Assembly (NCBI GenBank): GCA_029582155.1
Contig: CM055898.1
Span: 29,582,745-29,646,744, forward strand
Length of the DNA stretch: 64,000 nucleotides
Reading direction: 5' to 3'
DNA from: Panopea generosa
Taxonomy: Eukaryota; Mollusca; Bivalvia; Adapedonta; Hiatellidae
Made by a program: the position numbers and the translations under genes. How positions within the stretch are numbered: position 1 is the stretch's first letter; each line of letters starts with the position of its first letter. Shown in pieces: positions 12,760 through 24,364 of the stretch. Under the pieces are notes generated by a model that was given only the letters and a program-made list of their open reading frames with translations, searched no databases and was not told the origin of the DNA.

Positions 12760-13680
12760 GTGCCGTTTTACTATTTAACCTCAATAAATGATATCACTCA
12801 TTCGAATAGGTGATGTCAATCATTCGAATAAGAGATATCACCTATTCAAAATGAATAAGTGATATCACTTATTCGAATAAGTGATATCACCTATTTGAAA
12901 CGAATAAGTGATACCACTCATTCAAATAGGTGATATCACTCATTCGAATAGGTGATATCACTCATTCGAATAAGTGATATCACCTATTCAAAATGAATTA
13001 GTGATATCACTTATTCGATTTATCAAGCAAGAAAAACAGACTGGTCCCTGCTTAAATGATTCATGTGATCCAGCAGTGAATATATGATGAAATATGGCTG
13101 AAGCAGCAAAAGAGCTTATTTTGAAATTGATAAAAAAGTATTATTCTCGCGGAAAGATGTTAATTTTATTATCAATGGCAGCGAGGGCTATATTTATCAT
13201 GGAACAAGTAGCCATCTTGTTTGATTGCAGCCGACAGAAGAGGACCCTCAGCCGCCAAAATGAATGGTCTTATAAACTGATTAAAGAATAAGCCAATATA
13301 TATTTTACATTCACAATAATATTCATTTTATAACATAATATTTTTCACACAATATATTTGATATTTCCATTTTATTCTCGTTATAGACCTACATTTATAT
13401 TTTATTAAATATATTAACATCCTTGGGAGAAATCATTGTCTAAATTCATTTCGAATAAGTGATATCATTTATTTGAATGTGTGATATCACTAGTTCGTTT
13501 CGAATAGGTGATATCACACATTCGAATGAGTGATAGCACCTATTATAACAAGTGATATCACTCATTCCAATAGGTGATATCATTCAATTGTTCAAATGAG
13601 TGATATCACTTATTCGAGTGAGTGATATCACCTATTCGCATAAGTGATATCACTATTAATGTTAAATAGTAAATTACGCA
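12760..13680. mobile_element. Foldback element with palindromic arrays at both ends
   Basis: Terminal inverted repeat tttactatttaac (12767-12779) pairs with gttaaatagtaaa (13661-13673). Just inside lie two arrays (12782-13022 and 13447-13655) in which two palindromes alternate, gtgatatcac and attcgaat, giving a self-complementary ~22-bp unit. The arrays flank a ~420-bp core with a 65-codon open frame (13094-13291) that I do not recognise. This is the structure of a foldback or MITE-like element; the superfamily is unknown and no target-site duplication was settled. Confidence 0.75.
13094..13291 (+). other. Unrecognised 65-codon open frame in foldback core
   Basis: Starts MAEAAKELILKLIKKYY. 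The first half could be an amphipathic or hydrophobic helix (LILLSMAARAIFIM). It sits alone between the two palindromic arrays. No known domain was recognised and no start context or splice evidence supports translation. It may be the remnant of a longer element gene or a chance frame. Confidence 0.2.
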
Positions 13681-13984
13681 AAACCAGATCGTTAGATCGG
13701 AGCAAAAAGTACAGAAAGCAGTTCATGTTTTAAGAACTATTGCAAATCAGTATTTCTTCGAAATTCACTATGCTTTGCTTTAATAATTGTTTTTGATCAA
13801 CTACACACATTACACACTGCTTGGTGGCCCTTTTTATTCTCTCTCAGAACATATCAATGTATTGACACCAGACAATAAATGAGGGCATTCGAGATATTCA
13901 TTTTATAAAACGATAACAGCTGATCTTCTTACACATTTACTGTTAGTTGCTACAATAATTCCAACAATATTTATTGCCATTTGA

Positions 13985-15505
13985 ATAGGGCTTCAATAGA
14001 AAATTTAGCTATCCTTAAATACATTTAATATGATAACGGTATCGAATCATGTCAGCTGCATTGCTCTTCAAACTGAACTTCGACTCAGACTTAAAACAGT
14101 CAGATTTTACAACAATTCACTGATTTTCCAAGAGTTATCATTTAACAAACATAGGAATTTAACCATTGTATTACCTTAGTCTTGCAGAATAACTATTACA
14201 GTTTTCAATCTAAAAATATCTAAATATTTAAATATTTATAGATTACCGTTCATAGAGTTTCATATATATGTACTGCTGCGCTGAGGAAGGACAGGAAGCA
14301 TAATATACATCTGTCTGGAAATGATCTCGATATAACGATATTTAAAATAGAACTGCATAATGATGAAATTGCTTTTCAAATGTAGGTTTTGGTCTAGATT
14401 ATGAAATATCTATACATGAAAAGTTGCTGAAGAGTTCATGATTTTAATGTTTACTTGTGCAATAGATGGTCAGTGCTTAAAGATTATTTTTCCAATCTAA
14501 TTACTCTATACTAAAAAGTGACCAAGCTCTATATTTCATATGATTGCATCCAGTATCAAGTAATTTAGTGCTTTGTTAGCTAGAGAGGTTATAATGACAC
14601 GAACAATATTATATCATAATTTATGCTTATGATATATTTATTGAGAATCATATTTTACAACCTCAAAACAAATCAGACTCAATGTTAACATGGGAGTTAT
14701 CATTAGATTTGCCAAACATCAGGTATTTTTATACCACAAATCATATTGCTACCAACATAATTACAAAATGATTTCGAGAACTAGGACATTTAATGTGCTA
14801 GGTATTTAGTGGTGAAGCTTAACTGTTATTGTGATACGCTGCAATGCCATTTGCCAAACCTTATGCCATATGTATTATCTTAATATCCCTCAACTACATA
14901 TGTAGAAGCATTACCTCTAAACATTTTGCTACATACAGCACTTTTTTTTAAAATACATGCAGCTACATTTTGTACAAAATACGGAAGAAAGGCATAAAAG
15001 GTAAAGTTCATTCCAACTATGCATATATATTAATATACTCATAAATAACAAAATATGCAGCAAATCTTTGTGTGTATGATGACACTGAACAAATATTTCA
15101 CATTATTTTGATCAATATCCTATAATAAAGCTAAAAACTAATGAAAGAATATGACATATTTTGACAAATTCCCTCCTAAATAATTTACTAATTGACCTTT
15201 CACAAAATGACCTTAATGAATGACACGTGTCATTTTAAGCATATTTAAAAATATACTTAAATGCAGTCAGTTCTGTTGGTAAATTATATAACAAACATCT
15301 TAAACATGGATATTGTTATTTCATATATATCAGTTCCAGATTAAAATTTCGGCATGATACTATTTGGTGACCTTTGGCCGTTTAAGTCCGTCAAATTAGA
15401 TATATATATACCTGGTATTTGCATCATAACAACAGAAAACGCTGTGCCTAAGTTTGTATAATGACATTAGACACATGTTACTCAAAACTCTTATAAGTCT
15501 TACAA
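13985..15505 (-). repeat. Right arm of large inverted duplication
   Basis: Reverse complement of 9090-10355, with the same anchors in the opposite order (ctcttcaaactgaacttc near 14066, tcaaatgtaggttttggtct near 14374, ataatttatgcttatgatat near 14616, acagaaaac near 15432). The arm is longer than its partner through several small insertions. It ends about 500 bp before the presumed PLD promoter. Confidence 0.85.
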
Positions 15506-15509
15506 TTTA

Positions 15510-15980
15510 ATATTTTGTCGCATTTTGAGCAAATTCTTCAATATTTCAGTTTTTGACCTTTGACCCAATGACATCACTGAATAATACTGTTATTATTTTA
15601 TACACATGGTATTGGTAACTTAAAATAAACCAATAATGGTCGACAAAACGATTGACAGATATCTTAAGTATGAATATTTTTGGTATTATCTCGTCCAGTT
15701 AAAACTTTTGCTCGGTCAAAAGGTCAACGGCCCGGTTGCCGTCCATCAAAGCGCGATACCTCATGCATCGCTTTCAAGCCAAATATTTGGGAAATTTCAC
15801 TAGACTATAAAGGATATCAAGCAAATAAAGTTATATAATATTTAAAAAATTTGAGGTGAGGAAAATCTCAAGATAAATGTTTAGTGAAATCAGTGGCCTA
15901 TTCACGTGTTATTAAGCCACTGGCGAATACTGCTCTACGGTTATAAGGGGACTGAACTGCTACCATGTGTTGTTGTCGTG
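15510..15980. other. Upstream region of PLD gene
   Basis: A degenerate repeat of the 15280-15370 segment may occupy 15610-15720. Otherwise nothing is recognised. Confidence 0.3.
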
Positions 15981-15989
15981 TCACCACGA

Positions 15990-16260
15990 CTAACCTCCCT
16001 TATTCCGGAAGCGGTTTAATTTTTTCATCACGTGACTTTTGTTATGGACTTACCGGCAGGTAGCGTAGTTATGGAGTAAACTTTAAATGATACGTGCATT
16101 CTTAGTGGATGATGGATGGCAATACGCTTTATTCAGCAACAGGCACGGCTTCGGATTTATGGATTTATTTGCTGCTGCTGCGGAAAATCCCGACTTTGTG
16201 AACATTTAAAACTTTCCGAAGTTACGTTATCCGTAAATAGTACACGTCGTGATATTTACT
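15990..16260 (+). promoter_or_regulatory. PLD1: Probable promoter and 5' UTR exon of PLD gene
   Basis: This stretch is richer in CpG than its surroundings. It holds an ETS-type core (ttccggaagcgg, 16003-16014) and an E-box in a palindromic context (tcacgtgac, 16028-16036), both common in promoters of widely expressed genes. A good donor, gtaagac, begins at 16261, and an acceptor-like ttgtgttaag ends at 16671, 17 bases before the ATG. That suggests a 5' UTR exon ending at 16260 and a 411-bp intron. No TATA box is evident. The promoter and exon are inferences. Confidence 0.45.
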
Positions 16261-16688
16261 GTAAGACACTCAGCCACAAAACATGATCGATATTTCACAA
16301 TGTAGCCTGGAATTTCTTCAATACTTGTGTGAGCCTTCAGCTGTCACAGATAACTCACATTTCAATCACAAAGGACAACTTTCAGTTTGCTTCTTAGTAC
16401 GCTGTAGTCGTTTAATACTATATTATACAGTAGTGTGTTGAATTGAATTGAATTGAAAAACCTGAATTTAAAGTAATAGTCACATAAATTTTGAAATTTG
16501 TTTGATATTTTTACCTGTTAGACAAAGTTTGCTGCTAAGTGAGGATATACTTTTATGTGACATTATTACAAATACTTTTTATTGAATTTTCTGGTTTGAA
16601 AGTCAGAAGAAAAAAATATGGTCACAATAATGCATAACATCAATTTTTATAAGTTATATTTTTGTGTTAAGAGGATTTATACTATTTG

Positions 16689-16920
16689 ATGGCTGCTTCT
16701 GAATTCCGGCCTCTGATGGAGGAAAATGCAGGTACCCGTAACACGACTCTGCAGTTCTTGCGGTCTTTTTCTATTATTAGTGATGACTCTGACTTCGATG
16801 AGTTGGATGAGCCAGACACCCCAGGGGATTATATCGATGGCCCATGTGGGGATGTGGCAGTCCATCACACGCCAACAGCGGGAATATGTGTGGATACCCC
16901 CAAGGTTACAGATCATGCAG
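16689..16920 (+). CDS. PLD1: Phospholipase D (PLD1/2-like), coding exon 1, N-terminus
   Basis: Encodes residues 1-77 plus one base of codon 78. The start ATG (16689) follows an acceptor-like ttgtgttaag and reads MAASEFRPLMEENAGTR. A Ser/Asp/Glu-rich segment follows (SIISDDSDFDELDEPDTPGD, about residues 27-47), probably disordered and a possible phosphorylation region. PLD N-termini before the PX domain are poorly conserved, so this exon is assigned by splice phase, direction and position more than by similarity. The donor gtatga (16921) is good. If an upstream in-frame exon exists, the start could differ, but the ATG and the leader before it look natural. Confidence 0.8.
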
Positions 16921-17746
16921 GTATGAAATGCTTTTTAATTTAACTTAATGTATTTTATGTTTATTTATCCGACACAAAATAAAGTTTCTTGTATCTTGTA
17001 TCTTTCAGTATACGTAACAAACTAACAATATATGTGTTATGTATTAAAAATGTGATGTTCTTGTAGAAGACTACAATTAAAATCATATAAAAAATCTCCA
17101 AACTTTTCCTCCAAATATTTCTTTTGGTTGCTTTGCGTTTTAAAATTTGGAATTTTGTAACTTTGGATTGGGTAAAAAAAGATATTTGCCATTTTGAATA
17201 GGGCAAAAAACGTTTTTTAAAAGGGGCATCTGGTGTCAATACTGATTGTGACATAAGCACATAGCTGTCTTTAAAATATTCTTCGGTCTGTTTCCTGTGC
17301 AGAACCATTATTGGATGTCACTTTGAAAAGCCATTTCTAAAATATTTTGTCTGGGTCTTAAGATCTCCAAATGGTTAGAAAATTAACTTTTAGCCGTATT
17401 GTCTTTCAACCATTGACCAGAGTTAAGCTTCCTTTTCAAAAAAGAAACACAATTAATTGTCTGCATACACACCTGTCTACTTTAACATCATATTTTAATC
17501 ATACAATTATTATAGGGCCTATGTATAATCCCCCCGCACATACACACATCCTCTTTTAATATGAGACCAAGCATATCAGCAGATAGCATGCATGTTTATT
17601 AAACACCAAATACAGCACATGTTTAAACTTCTGTTTGATACGCACCGATAACAAACATTTGGACAAAACAGAATGACACATTCCCTGCAGCCATGTCTGT
17701 ATATCTGATATTTATACTCTCCAGATAAGATCAAAATTGAAATAGT

Positions 17747-17819
17747 GTTTGAATGCTCTTTCCCTATCTACCCATTAAAAAGCTGCCAACTTAATGTTTT
17801 ATATAATATTTTGATGTAC

Positions 17820-17868
<49 letters not shown>

Positions 17869-18319
17869 ATATTCAAACACGTCAAAATAATGTTTTGAAA
17901 AGGGATTTCCTAACTTGGGCTATGCACCTAGGTTAGACTAAAATAGATTTCTCACTTAAAATTGCAACATGTTTTATGACGTAGTAAATGAGTCACATGA
18001 TTTCATTTTGATTTCAATTTGATCCATTATACATGTCTACATTTAGTAAAACTTGTTTCATGAAATAGTTTAAATTACGATGTGAAGGTCACCTGTACTG
18101 TCTATAGTATGGGGATTATGTTTCAAGTCTACCCCTCCAATTTAGATATTGATTTTGTCACGTTTTGGTAGATTTGACAATGCAAACCATTCAGATTTTA
18201 TTTAATAATGATAATAAAGACAGATATACATGTTCTTTTTATCCATTTTAATAATTATTTTTATTTTTCAAGACATTTATAGCATTTTTTCCTGATATAT
18301 ACTCCCTTTAAAGGGATTA
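17747..18319 (+). repeat. Direct duplication, copy 1
   Basis: Matches 18454-19523 in order: gaatgctctttcccta, acccattaaaaagctgccaa, a GA-dinucleotide tract, aacacgtcaaaataatg, aacttgggcta, aaccattcagattttatt, and ctccctttaaa at the end. It also belongs to dispersed family F. Confidence 0.8.
17821..17864. repeat. (GA)n microsatellite
   Basis: Uninterrupted GA repeat at the same place within copy 1 as the GA tract of copy 2. Confidence 0.95.
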
Positions 18320-18538
18320 TTATTTGTCAGGAATTTTCAAAATTTTAAAATTGGCTAAAATATATATTTTTCCAATATATCATACCTAGATGTAATATTC
18401 ACTGACACCAAATTGCCAAAAGGATGTCTCATTAACCATGCAAAAACAATATATTTGAATGCTCTCTCCCTATTTACCCATTAAAAAGCTGCCAACTTAA
18501 TGTTTTATATAATATTTTGATATACATATATATACATG

Positions 18539-18546
<8 letters not shown>

Positions 18547-18596
<50 letters not shown>

Positions 18597-18598
18597 AG

Positions 18599-18630
<32 letters not shown>
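18547..18630. repeat. (GA)n microsatellite, interrupted
   Basis: GA repeat broken once by ggggaggga. Confidence 0.95.
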
Positions 18631-18632
<2 letters not shown>

Positions 18633-18975
18633 ATATTCAAACACGTCAAAATAATGTTTTGAAAAGAGATTTCCTTACTTGGGCTACACGCCAAAGTTAG
18701 ATATTTTGTGACATATTAAATGAGTCATGTGATTTCATTTTGATTTCAATTTGATCAATTATACACAGGAGCGGATCCAAGATTTCAGTTTAAAGGGGCC
18801 ATACTCAAAGTTTGAATGGGCACACATGTTTTTCAATAGAAATATAGGGAATTTAAATAAAGTTAAGGAGTTTATAGGCAGGGGAGGAGTGGGCGTATAC
18901 ATTTTGTTTTTTTAAAAAGTATTTCTGCCATTGATACAGGCTTACACATAGTAAAAATTATTTCATCTTAGAAAG

Positions 18976-19282
18976 TTGTATGGTGTTTAGCGTCGCTTTT
19001 AACAATTTTTCAGTCATATCGCGACGGTGTCCACTTGAGACAGTATTCTAAGCGCTGTCACACTGGAGTATCATGCCACAGACACATGGTATGATACTCA
19101 CCCAGTCACATTATACTGACACCGGGCCGACCAGACCTAAAACTCTCCTCTAAATGCTGAGTGTCAAGCGAGGAAGCTTCTAGTACAATTTTTTAAGTCT
19201 TTGGTATGACCCGGCCTGGGATTGAACCCACGACCTTCCGCATGCGAGGCGGACACTCTACCACTAGACCACACCGTGGTCC
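18976..19282 (-). mobile_element. SINE family B, full copy with 13-bp target duplication
   Basis: Flanked by tcatcttagaaag on both sides (18963-18975 and 19283-19295). On the minus strand it starts with a tRNA-like head (ggtctagtggtagagtgtcc as A-box arm, gtcgtgggttcaatccc as B-box) and ends at the segment whose plus-strand reading is ttgtatggtgtttagcg. The perfect target duplication marks a real insertion by target-primed reverse transcription. Confidence 0.92.
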
Positions 19283-19944
19283 TCATCTTAGAAAGAGTCC
19301 AAATGGAGTCGATCAGTATATTTTTTAGAATGGGGATTTCGTTTTGAGTATACCACTCCAATTAAAATATCAGTCTTGTCAAGTTCCGGTTGTTTTACAT
19401 ACTAAACCATTCAGATTTTATTAATTAATAATAATGAGATGGTTTTTATCCAATTTAATGAATAATTATTTTATTTTTTAAGACATTTTTAGCGTTTTTC
19501 CCCCCTGATATACTCCCTGTAAATGTTGGTTAAAGCAGAGCTGGTTCTTGTCCAATAATATTGGACCCACAGGGTTTGGCATTAACTTCATGTAAGCAGT
19601 TGTCTGCAGGACAATTGTTCTTATAAATTCAATTGTCCCCAGGCATTCATTAATTGTCCCTATTTTTGTTTTCCGCAATAAACTAAATTATTGATTGAAA
19701 TATGTGGGAAAAGATGCAATAAAATCATTCTTAACTACTACCTTAAGCTATTCGTTATTGCTTGAGGTAGTTACTTAGCATATCAAACATGTCATAATTA
19801 TGATTATTTTATCAGCTGCTAATAGAAGACTCTCAAAAGCATGAAATGTCTTGATTTACATCATTCTAACGCCATGTAAAGAAAACTTATACGCACATTG
19901 ATTTCCCACCAACTTACAAGATTTGAGATTCAAACCTTAAATAA

Positions 19945-20239
19945 TGTTGTGGTTTTTTAATGTATGGTGTTAAGCTTCGCTTTCAACAATTTTTCAGTCA
20001 TATCGCGACAGTGTCTACTTGAGACAGTATTCTAAGCACTGTCACACTGGAGTATCATGCCGCAGACACATGGTATGATACCCCACCCAGTCACATTATA
20101 CTGACACCGGGCCGACCAGACCTAGAACTCTCCTCTTAATGCTGAGGAAGCTTCTAGTTCCATTTTTAAAGTCTTTGGATTGAACCTACGACCTTCTGCA
20201 TGTGAGGCGGACGCTCTACCACTAGACCACACCATTGTC
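19945..20239 (-). mobile_element. SINE family B, full copy with target duplication
   Basis: Flanked by tcaaaccttaaataa (19930-19944 and 20240-20254). The inside matches 18976-19282 closely, lacking ~20 bp near the head. Same orientation as every other family B copy in the window. Confidence 0.92.
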
Positions 20240-20617
20240 TCAAACCTTAAATAAACATCCTGAAGAAGACCTGGAAAGGGTCAGAACTAGTTGATAGTAA
20301 AACAATCAAAACCAGTTCCTTGTCAGTAGTTAATTCCACTACCAATACCTACAAATCTACTTAAATAAACTTGTCCAGAGAACAACTAACAGGAAAAATG
20401 TATTTTTCCCACCAGAAATCAGTATGGTACAAGACAACAGGACAATCTTTAATTTCTTACCCTGACCCATATAGTATAAATAACTCAATGGTCATTTCAA
20501 AATGTGTTTACTTTATATCTGATATATCAACTATCGTAAATGTAAATATTTCCTGTCTACATGAACATGTATGCACACAAATTGATTAGCATTTGAATTT
20601 GAGTAAATTACTTGTTA

Positions 20618-20811
20618 GGCCATTATAAATTAATTGTTAGATTATCATCCAAATTTTTCCTAAAAAAATGGGGAGGGTGGGAGGATTTTATTTTTTATTT
20701 TTATTTTTAAAATATTTGATGTTTTTTTTAGTAATAATAAAAAGGGTGGGGGCAGCATGAAAATTAGGGGGTGGGCAGGGATGATAATCTAGCAATTAAT
20801 TAATTATGGCC
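20618..20811. mobile_element. PIF/Harbinger-like MITE (194 bp)
   Basis: Terminal inverted repeats ggccattataaattaattg and caattaattaattatggcc, extended inward by agattatcatcc and ggatgataatct. Flanked by TTA on both sides (20615-20617, 20812-20814), the TWA-type target duplication of PIF/Harbinger elements. No coding capacity. Confidence 0.82.
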
Positions 20812-20865
20812 TTAATAGTATTGAATATAATGGTTCATATTTACGAAGAGTGAAATATCACTCTG

Positions 20866-21027
20866 GGTTCGAGACTTGCTTGCTCCAAAAACTTAATGTG
20901 AGAAAGTTTGCCAGTTACTTGCCGAAAGGTGGTGGTTCTACTCAGTCTAAGGTCTTCCTCCACCAGTAAAACGGGATATGCCATATATAACCTGAAATTG
21001 GTTGAAAATGGCAATAAACCCCATTAA
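20866..21027 (+). repeat. SINE family A copy (head mostly lost)
   Basis: Starts at the B-box remnant (gggttcgagacttgcttgctcc) and continues gagaaagtttgccagttac, caccagtaaaac, gatatgccatatataacctg and a tail aaaccccattaaaa. Confidence 0.82.
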
Positions 21028-21029
21028 AA

Positions 21030-23690
21030 AAATTATCATATACCTATATCCATGCACCCCTTTATGCTGGTGGGTCAGAAGTAGCAGACAGTCCAGTTCA
21101 AAGCTTCTCAGTTAGCGTTACTTGTGGAAGGTCATAATCGTTCTAGTTAAAGATTCATTTATCGTCTGAAAATAAAATCAAATGCCATATATATTTTAAC
21201 TTATTAATGTAAAATAGATATACATATATATATTATGATAAAGCCAAGTTTAAAGGTCAAATAACATTTATATTATAAATCAAAACATAAACTTGTCTTA
21301 TATAGTGGTACGCTTGTTTTAGAGGTCTTTGTATACAAATATTGCCAATAATATTTTCCGAAAAATCTCCGCCAATATTAGAGAGTACACACATCAGTAC
21401 ACATAATATTTTACACATACATAGTCCAGAGGCTCAGATTCAGCTAAGCAAATAAAAAATACAGAGGGAGACATCATTTTATAGGCATCATAACATTACA
21501 ATGGTACAAAACAAGACAACTTTACCAACTGAAGATTTTTTATTACACAGTTCAGGCATAAGCATTATAAGTATAATTAGGTGATGCACCAGTTTATTTT
21601 TAAAATAAGCAAAATGGAGTGGTTATGTGCAGATAAGAGCATTAGATAAGGGGACCCGGGTCCATTAGCAAGACTAGAATATATATGACAGCTGTGAGTG
21701 TCTTCAAAATATAAAACGTATGAGTGGTTACGGACTCTACACAATTTTTGGCACCATATTTTATTACAGTGGATGTGTCATAAAAACTTAATATGACCAC
21801 AAAATGACCTTGCGTTTTGTTTCTACAGCAGATATAACTATAATTTGACATTTATATACAGGAGCCAGCAAAAGCACTCATCCTGACAAATGATTTTTGT
21901 TGGCGGACGAGTGTTTTTTACCAGAAACTAGTCCATTGGACGAGTAAACTTTGGAGGAAATATCATTGTACTTATTGTTTTTTGTGTGTGATACTAAATG
22001 CCAACCTTCTCGATTTTGCTATCACTTTTGAGACAATGTCGAAGATTGGTAAATACTGAGTCTAACTCTTATTTATGCTTGTTGGTTCATTGAAAAAAAT
22101 TGTACAATCAATCACCATAGATGATGATGTTTGCAGTTGGTTTATAAGCTGATATAACATGTAGAACCAGCAAATGGGTCTAATACCATGAGTTACCTGT
22201 TAGATTTTGTGCAAATTTTTGTTTATGTCAAACCAGTGACTTAATTGTTTATAATTATGTTTCTGGTAAAACACCAATTAATTATGGGAATTTTAATTAA
22301 ATCAGGTATTTTTTATTTTTCTGGGAAAAAATGCAGGCCTCAAGTTACAATTTCCCACTACTTATGAGTCTGTTTGCCACAATGCATGAATATTTATGTG
22401 TTCATACTTGGAGTGATCGTTTGGAAGAAACTGTGCATAACAAGTAGAATGGTTATCACACATGATGTGTACTGTACATGCAATATGAAAAGCTTCTGAG
22501 GTCATAAATGTTTTTCCATCTGTAACTGTTGCAACTACGGCTATAACAAGGAAAAATTATTGTAAAGCATCAAAGTCGACTGTCAACAGTATTTGCACAG
22601 CCTTGATTGTAAACTGGTTAGCTCTACTATGCCTTCCTTGTAAAACTTACTTCGCAGAAGCTACAATTAAAAATTATGCTGCATAAATTATGCAAATTAA
22701 TTATCCTGATTCAAAATTAAAATACAAATGGGATGAACTAAATCAGAATTCTGTTGAGATTTCAACACTGCAGGTCTGGAAAAATTTGCTCGCCGTGACG
22801 AGTAAATATTTGTCCAGAACGAGTAAGATTTAAGACTCTAACCTTAATATTAATTTGGTTTTACACATTCAAAACTAAATATGGGAAGGCAGGATGATTA
22901 GCTGTGATAACAAACATCAAGCCCTCCTCTGATTAAAATATAACTTTTGTCAAGCTTTGGTTGATTTGAAATTCAAAATCATTCTTAATGTTTTAGTTAC
23001 AAATGATATTTAGAAGCCTTATATTCATTTTAAATTTTATTTTATTGTTTGAGTAGCCTGATCCAGAGAGAGTTTTCCTGATAAACTGCCTTTAAGACTT
23101 GAATATTTATGTAAGATCCAAAAACAATGATGCATCAGTTATTTCTTACCATCACTAGGGCTATTAAATACAGTCAGTTGTGAGCATAAATTACTATTGA
23201 AAAAAACAACAACAACATAGAATTTACCAACTCGAAGTAAAATCACGAATTAATAGTAACGGTATATACAAAAATATCAGAAAGGTCACGACTTTCTCAT
23301 GTTGGTAGATGACATTTAGTTGAATGTCAGAAAATTGATTAATACATCTTTCTTTCTTTCTTGCAATAATATTTCTGTTAATGTGTTCAAGATCGTGCCA
23401 TTGTATATAAGTGATAATTATATTATGAAGTATTATTAATCCTATTTACAGAGACACAGTCAGAGACTGAATAAAAAATTACATGTAGCTGGCTGCTTCA
23501 TATTGCCACCTTGTTTGAATAGAATTTATGTGTGTTCCACATGGCTGCTTCAAATAACGTTATTGGAAATATCTTATATATCGCCTCTTGATTGTGGTAT
23601 AAAGGTGATTTACTGGGGCGTATAGGCCATGTTTGCTATTCAGTTTTTGTCATGCTTTATGGATGAAATCAATGCTTCCCCTCAGGCCAC
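21030..23690. other. Intron 1 stretch, no gene seen
   Basis: AT-rich. Related short motifs with gacgagtaaa occur near 21890-21950 and 22790-22830, hinting at the ends of an old element between them. A family F fragment occupies about 22860-23140. Confidence 0.35.
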
Positions 23691-23694
23691 TTAA

Positions 23695-23916
23695 CCCTTT
23701 ACTCCATAGATACGCATTTTTCCGCACCAATCACAGAAGGCCTTTGAAAACAGTGCAGGAAGAGTTCAGATTGCTCGTAACGAGCAATCTGAACACTTCC
23801 TGCACTGTTTTCCACTCTGTCAGTTATTATAAACATAATTCATCCATTGCTGATATGTAGTGAATTAATGCTTTCAATATTAGAGGTGTCCAAAGGCGTC
23901 TATATGAAGTAAAGGG
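23695..23916. mobile_element. piggyBac-like MITE with long central hairpin, copy 1
   Basis: 222 bp bounded by TTAA on both sides (23691-23694, 23917-23920), with ends ccctttact and agtaaaggg. TTAA duplications and CCC...GGG ends are the signature of piggyBac elements. The centre is a 31-nt stem (23747-23777 with 23781-23811, one mismatch) and a 3-nt loop taa. No transposase is encoded. Confidence 0.85.
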
Positions 23917-24003
23917 TTAAGCACAGGGGCACCCACCACTTAGTTCATACTTATTCATTTAAGCTCATTTGATAAGAAAGCTCAGTACTTCCATAATACC
24001 ACT

Positions 24004-24135
24004 CTCCAGTTCATTTTCTGTGTAGAACCAGCACTGAGTGTTGATTTTGAAAGACCATCAGGTTGAGATGGGGATCGGACCCGCAGACTTTAGTGTGAGT
24101 GACCAACACTGTATCTACTGTACTACCCCAGTGCT
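24004..24135 (-). repeat. SINE family E copy
   Basis: Minus-strand reading starts with a tRNA-like head (gtagtacagtagatacagtg), then a B-box-like gggtccgatcccc, and ends ctggttctacacagaaaat. Related to 50338-50520 and 52568-52740. Confidence 0.6.
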
Positions 24136-24142
24136 TGAATAT

Positions 24143-24364
24143 CCCTTTACTCCATAGATACATGTTTTCCCGCACCAATCACAGAAGGTCATTGAAAACA
24201 GTGCAGGAAGAGTTCATATTGCTCGTAACAAGCAATCTGAACACTTCCTGCACTGTTTTCCACTCTGTCAGTTAATATAAACATAATTCACCAATTGCTG
24301 ATATGTGGTGAATTAATGCTTTCAATATTAGAGGTGTCCAAAGGCATGTATATGAAGTAAAGGG
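24143..24364. mobile_element. piggyBac-like MITE, copy 2 (ATAT target)
   Basis: 222 bp, nearly identical to copy 1, with the same hairpin core. It is flanked by ATAT (24139-24142, 24365-24368) instead of TTAA, an unusual target for piggyBac. It lies about 230 bp from copy 1 in the same orientation. Confidence 0.85.

Larger units (their letters stand above)
18454..19523 (+). repeat. Direct duplication, copy 2 (with SINE insertion)
   Basis: Second copy of the 17747-18319 segment. It is longer because a SINE (18976-19282 plus its duplicated target) sits inside it and the GA tract has expanded. Both copies run in the same direction, so this is a tandem duplication that predates the SINE insertion. 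Confidence 0.8.

Noticed and set aside
12780-13660. Repeats at regular spacing resembling a CRISPR array
   Set aside because: Eukaryotic context, ~22-bp self-complementary units without unique spacers; it is a palindromic foldback array.
19164-19361. Minus-strand frame with SGRVSASHAEGRGFNPRPG
   Set aside because: This is the translated head of SINE family B, a peptide often mis-annotated in mollusc genomes; not a gene.
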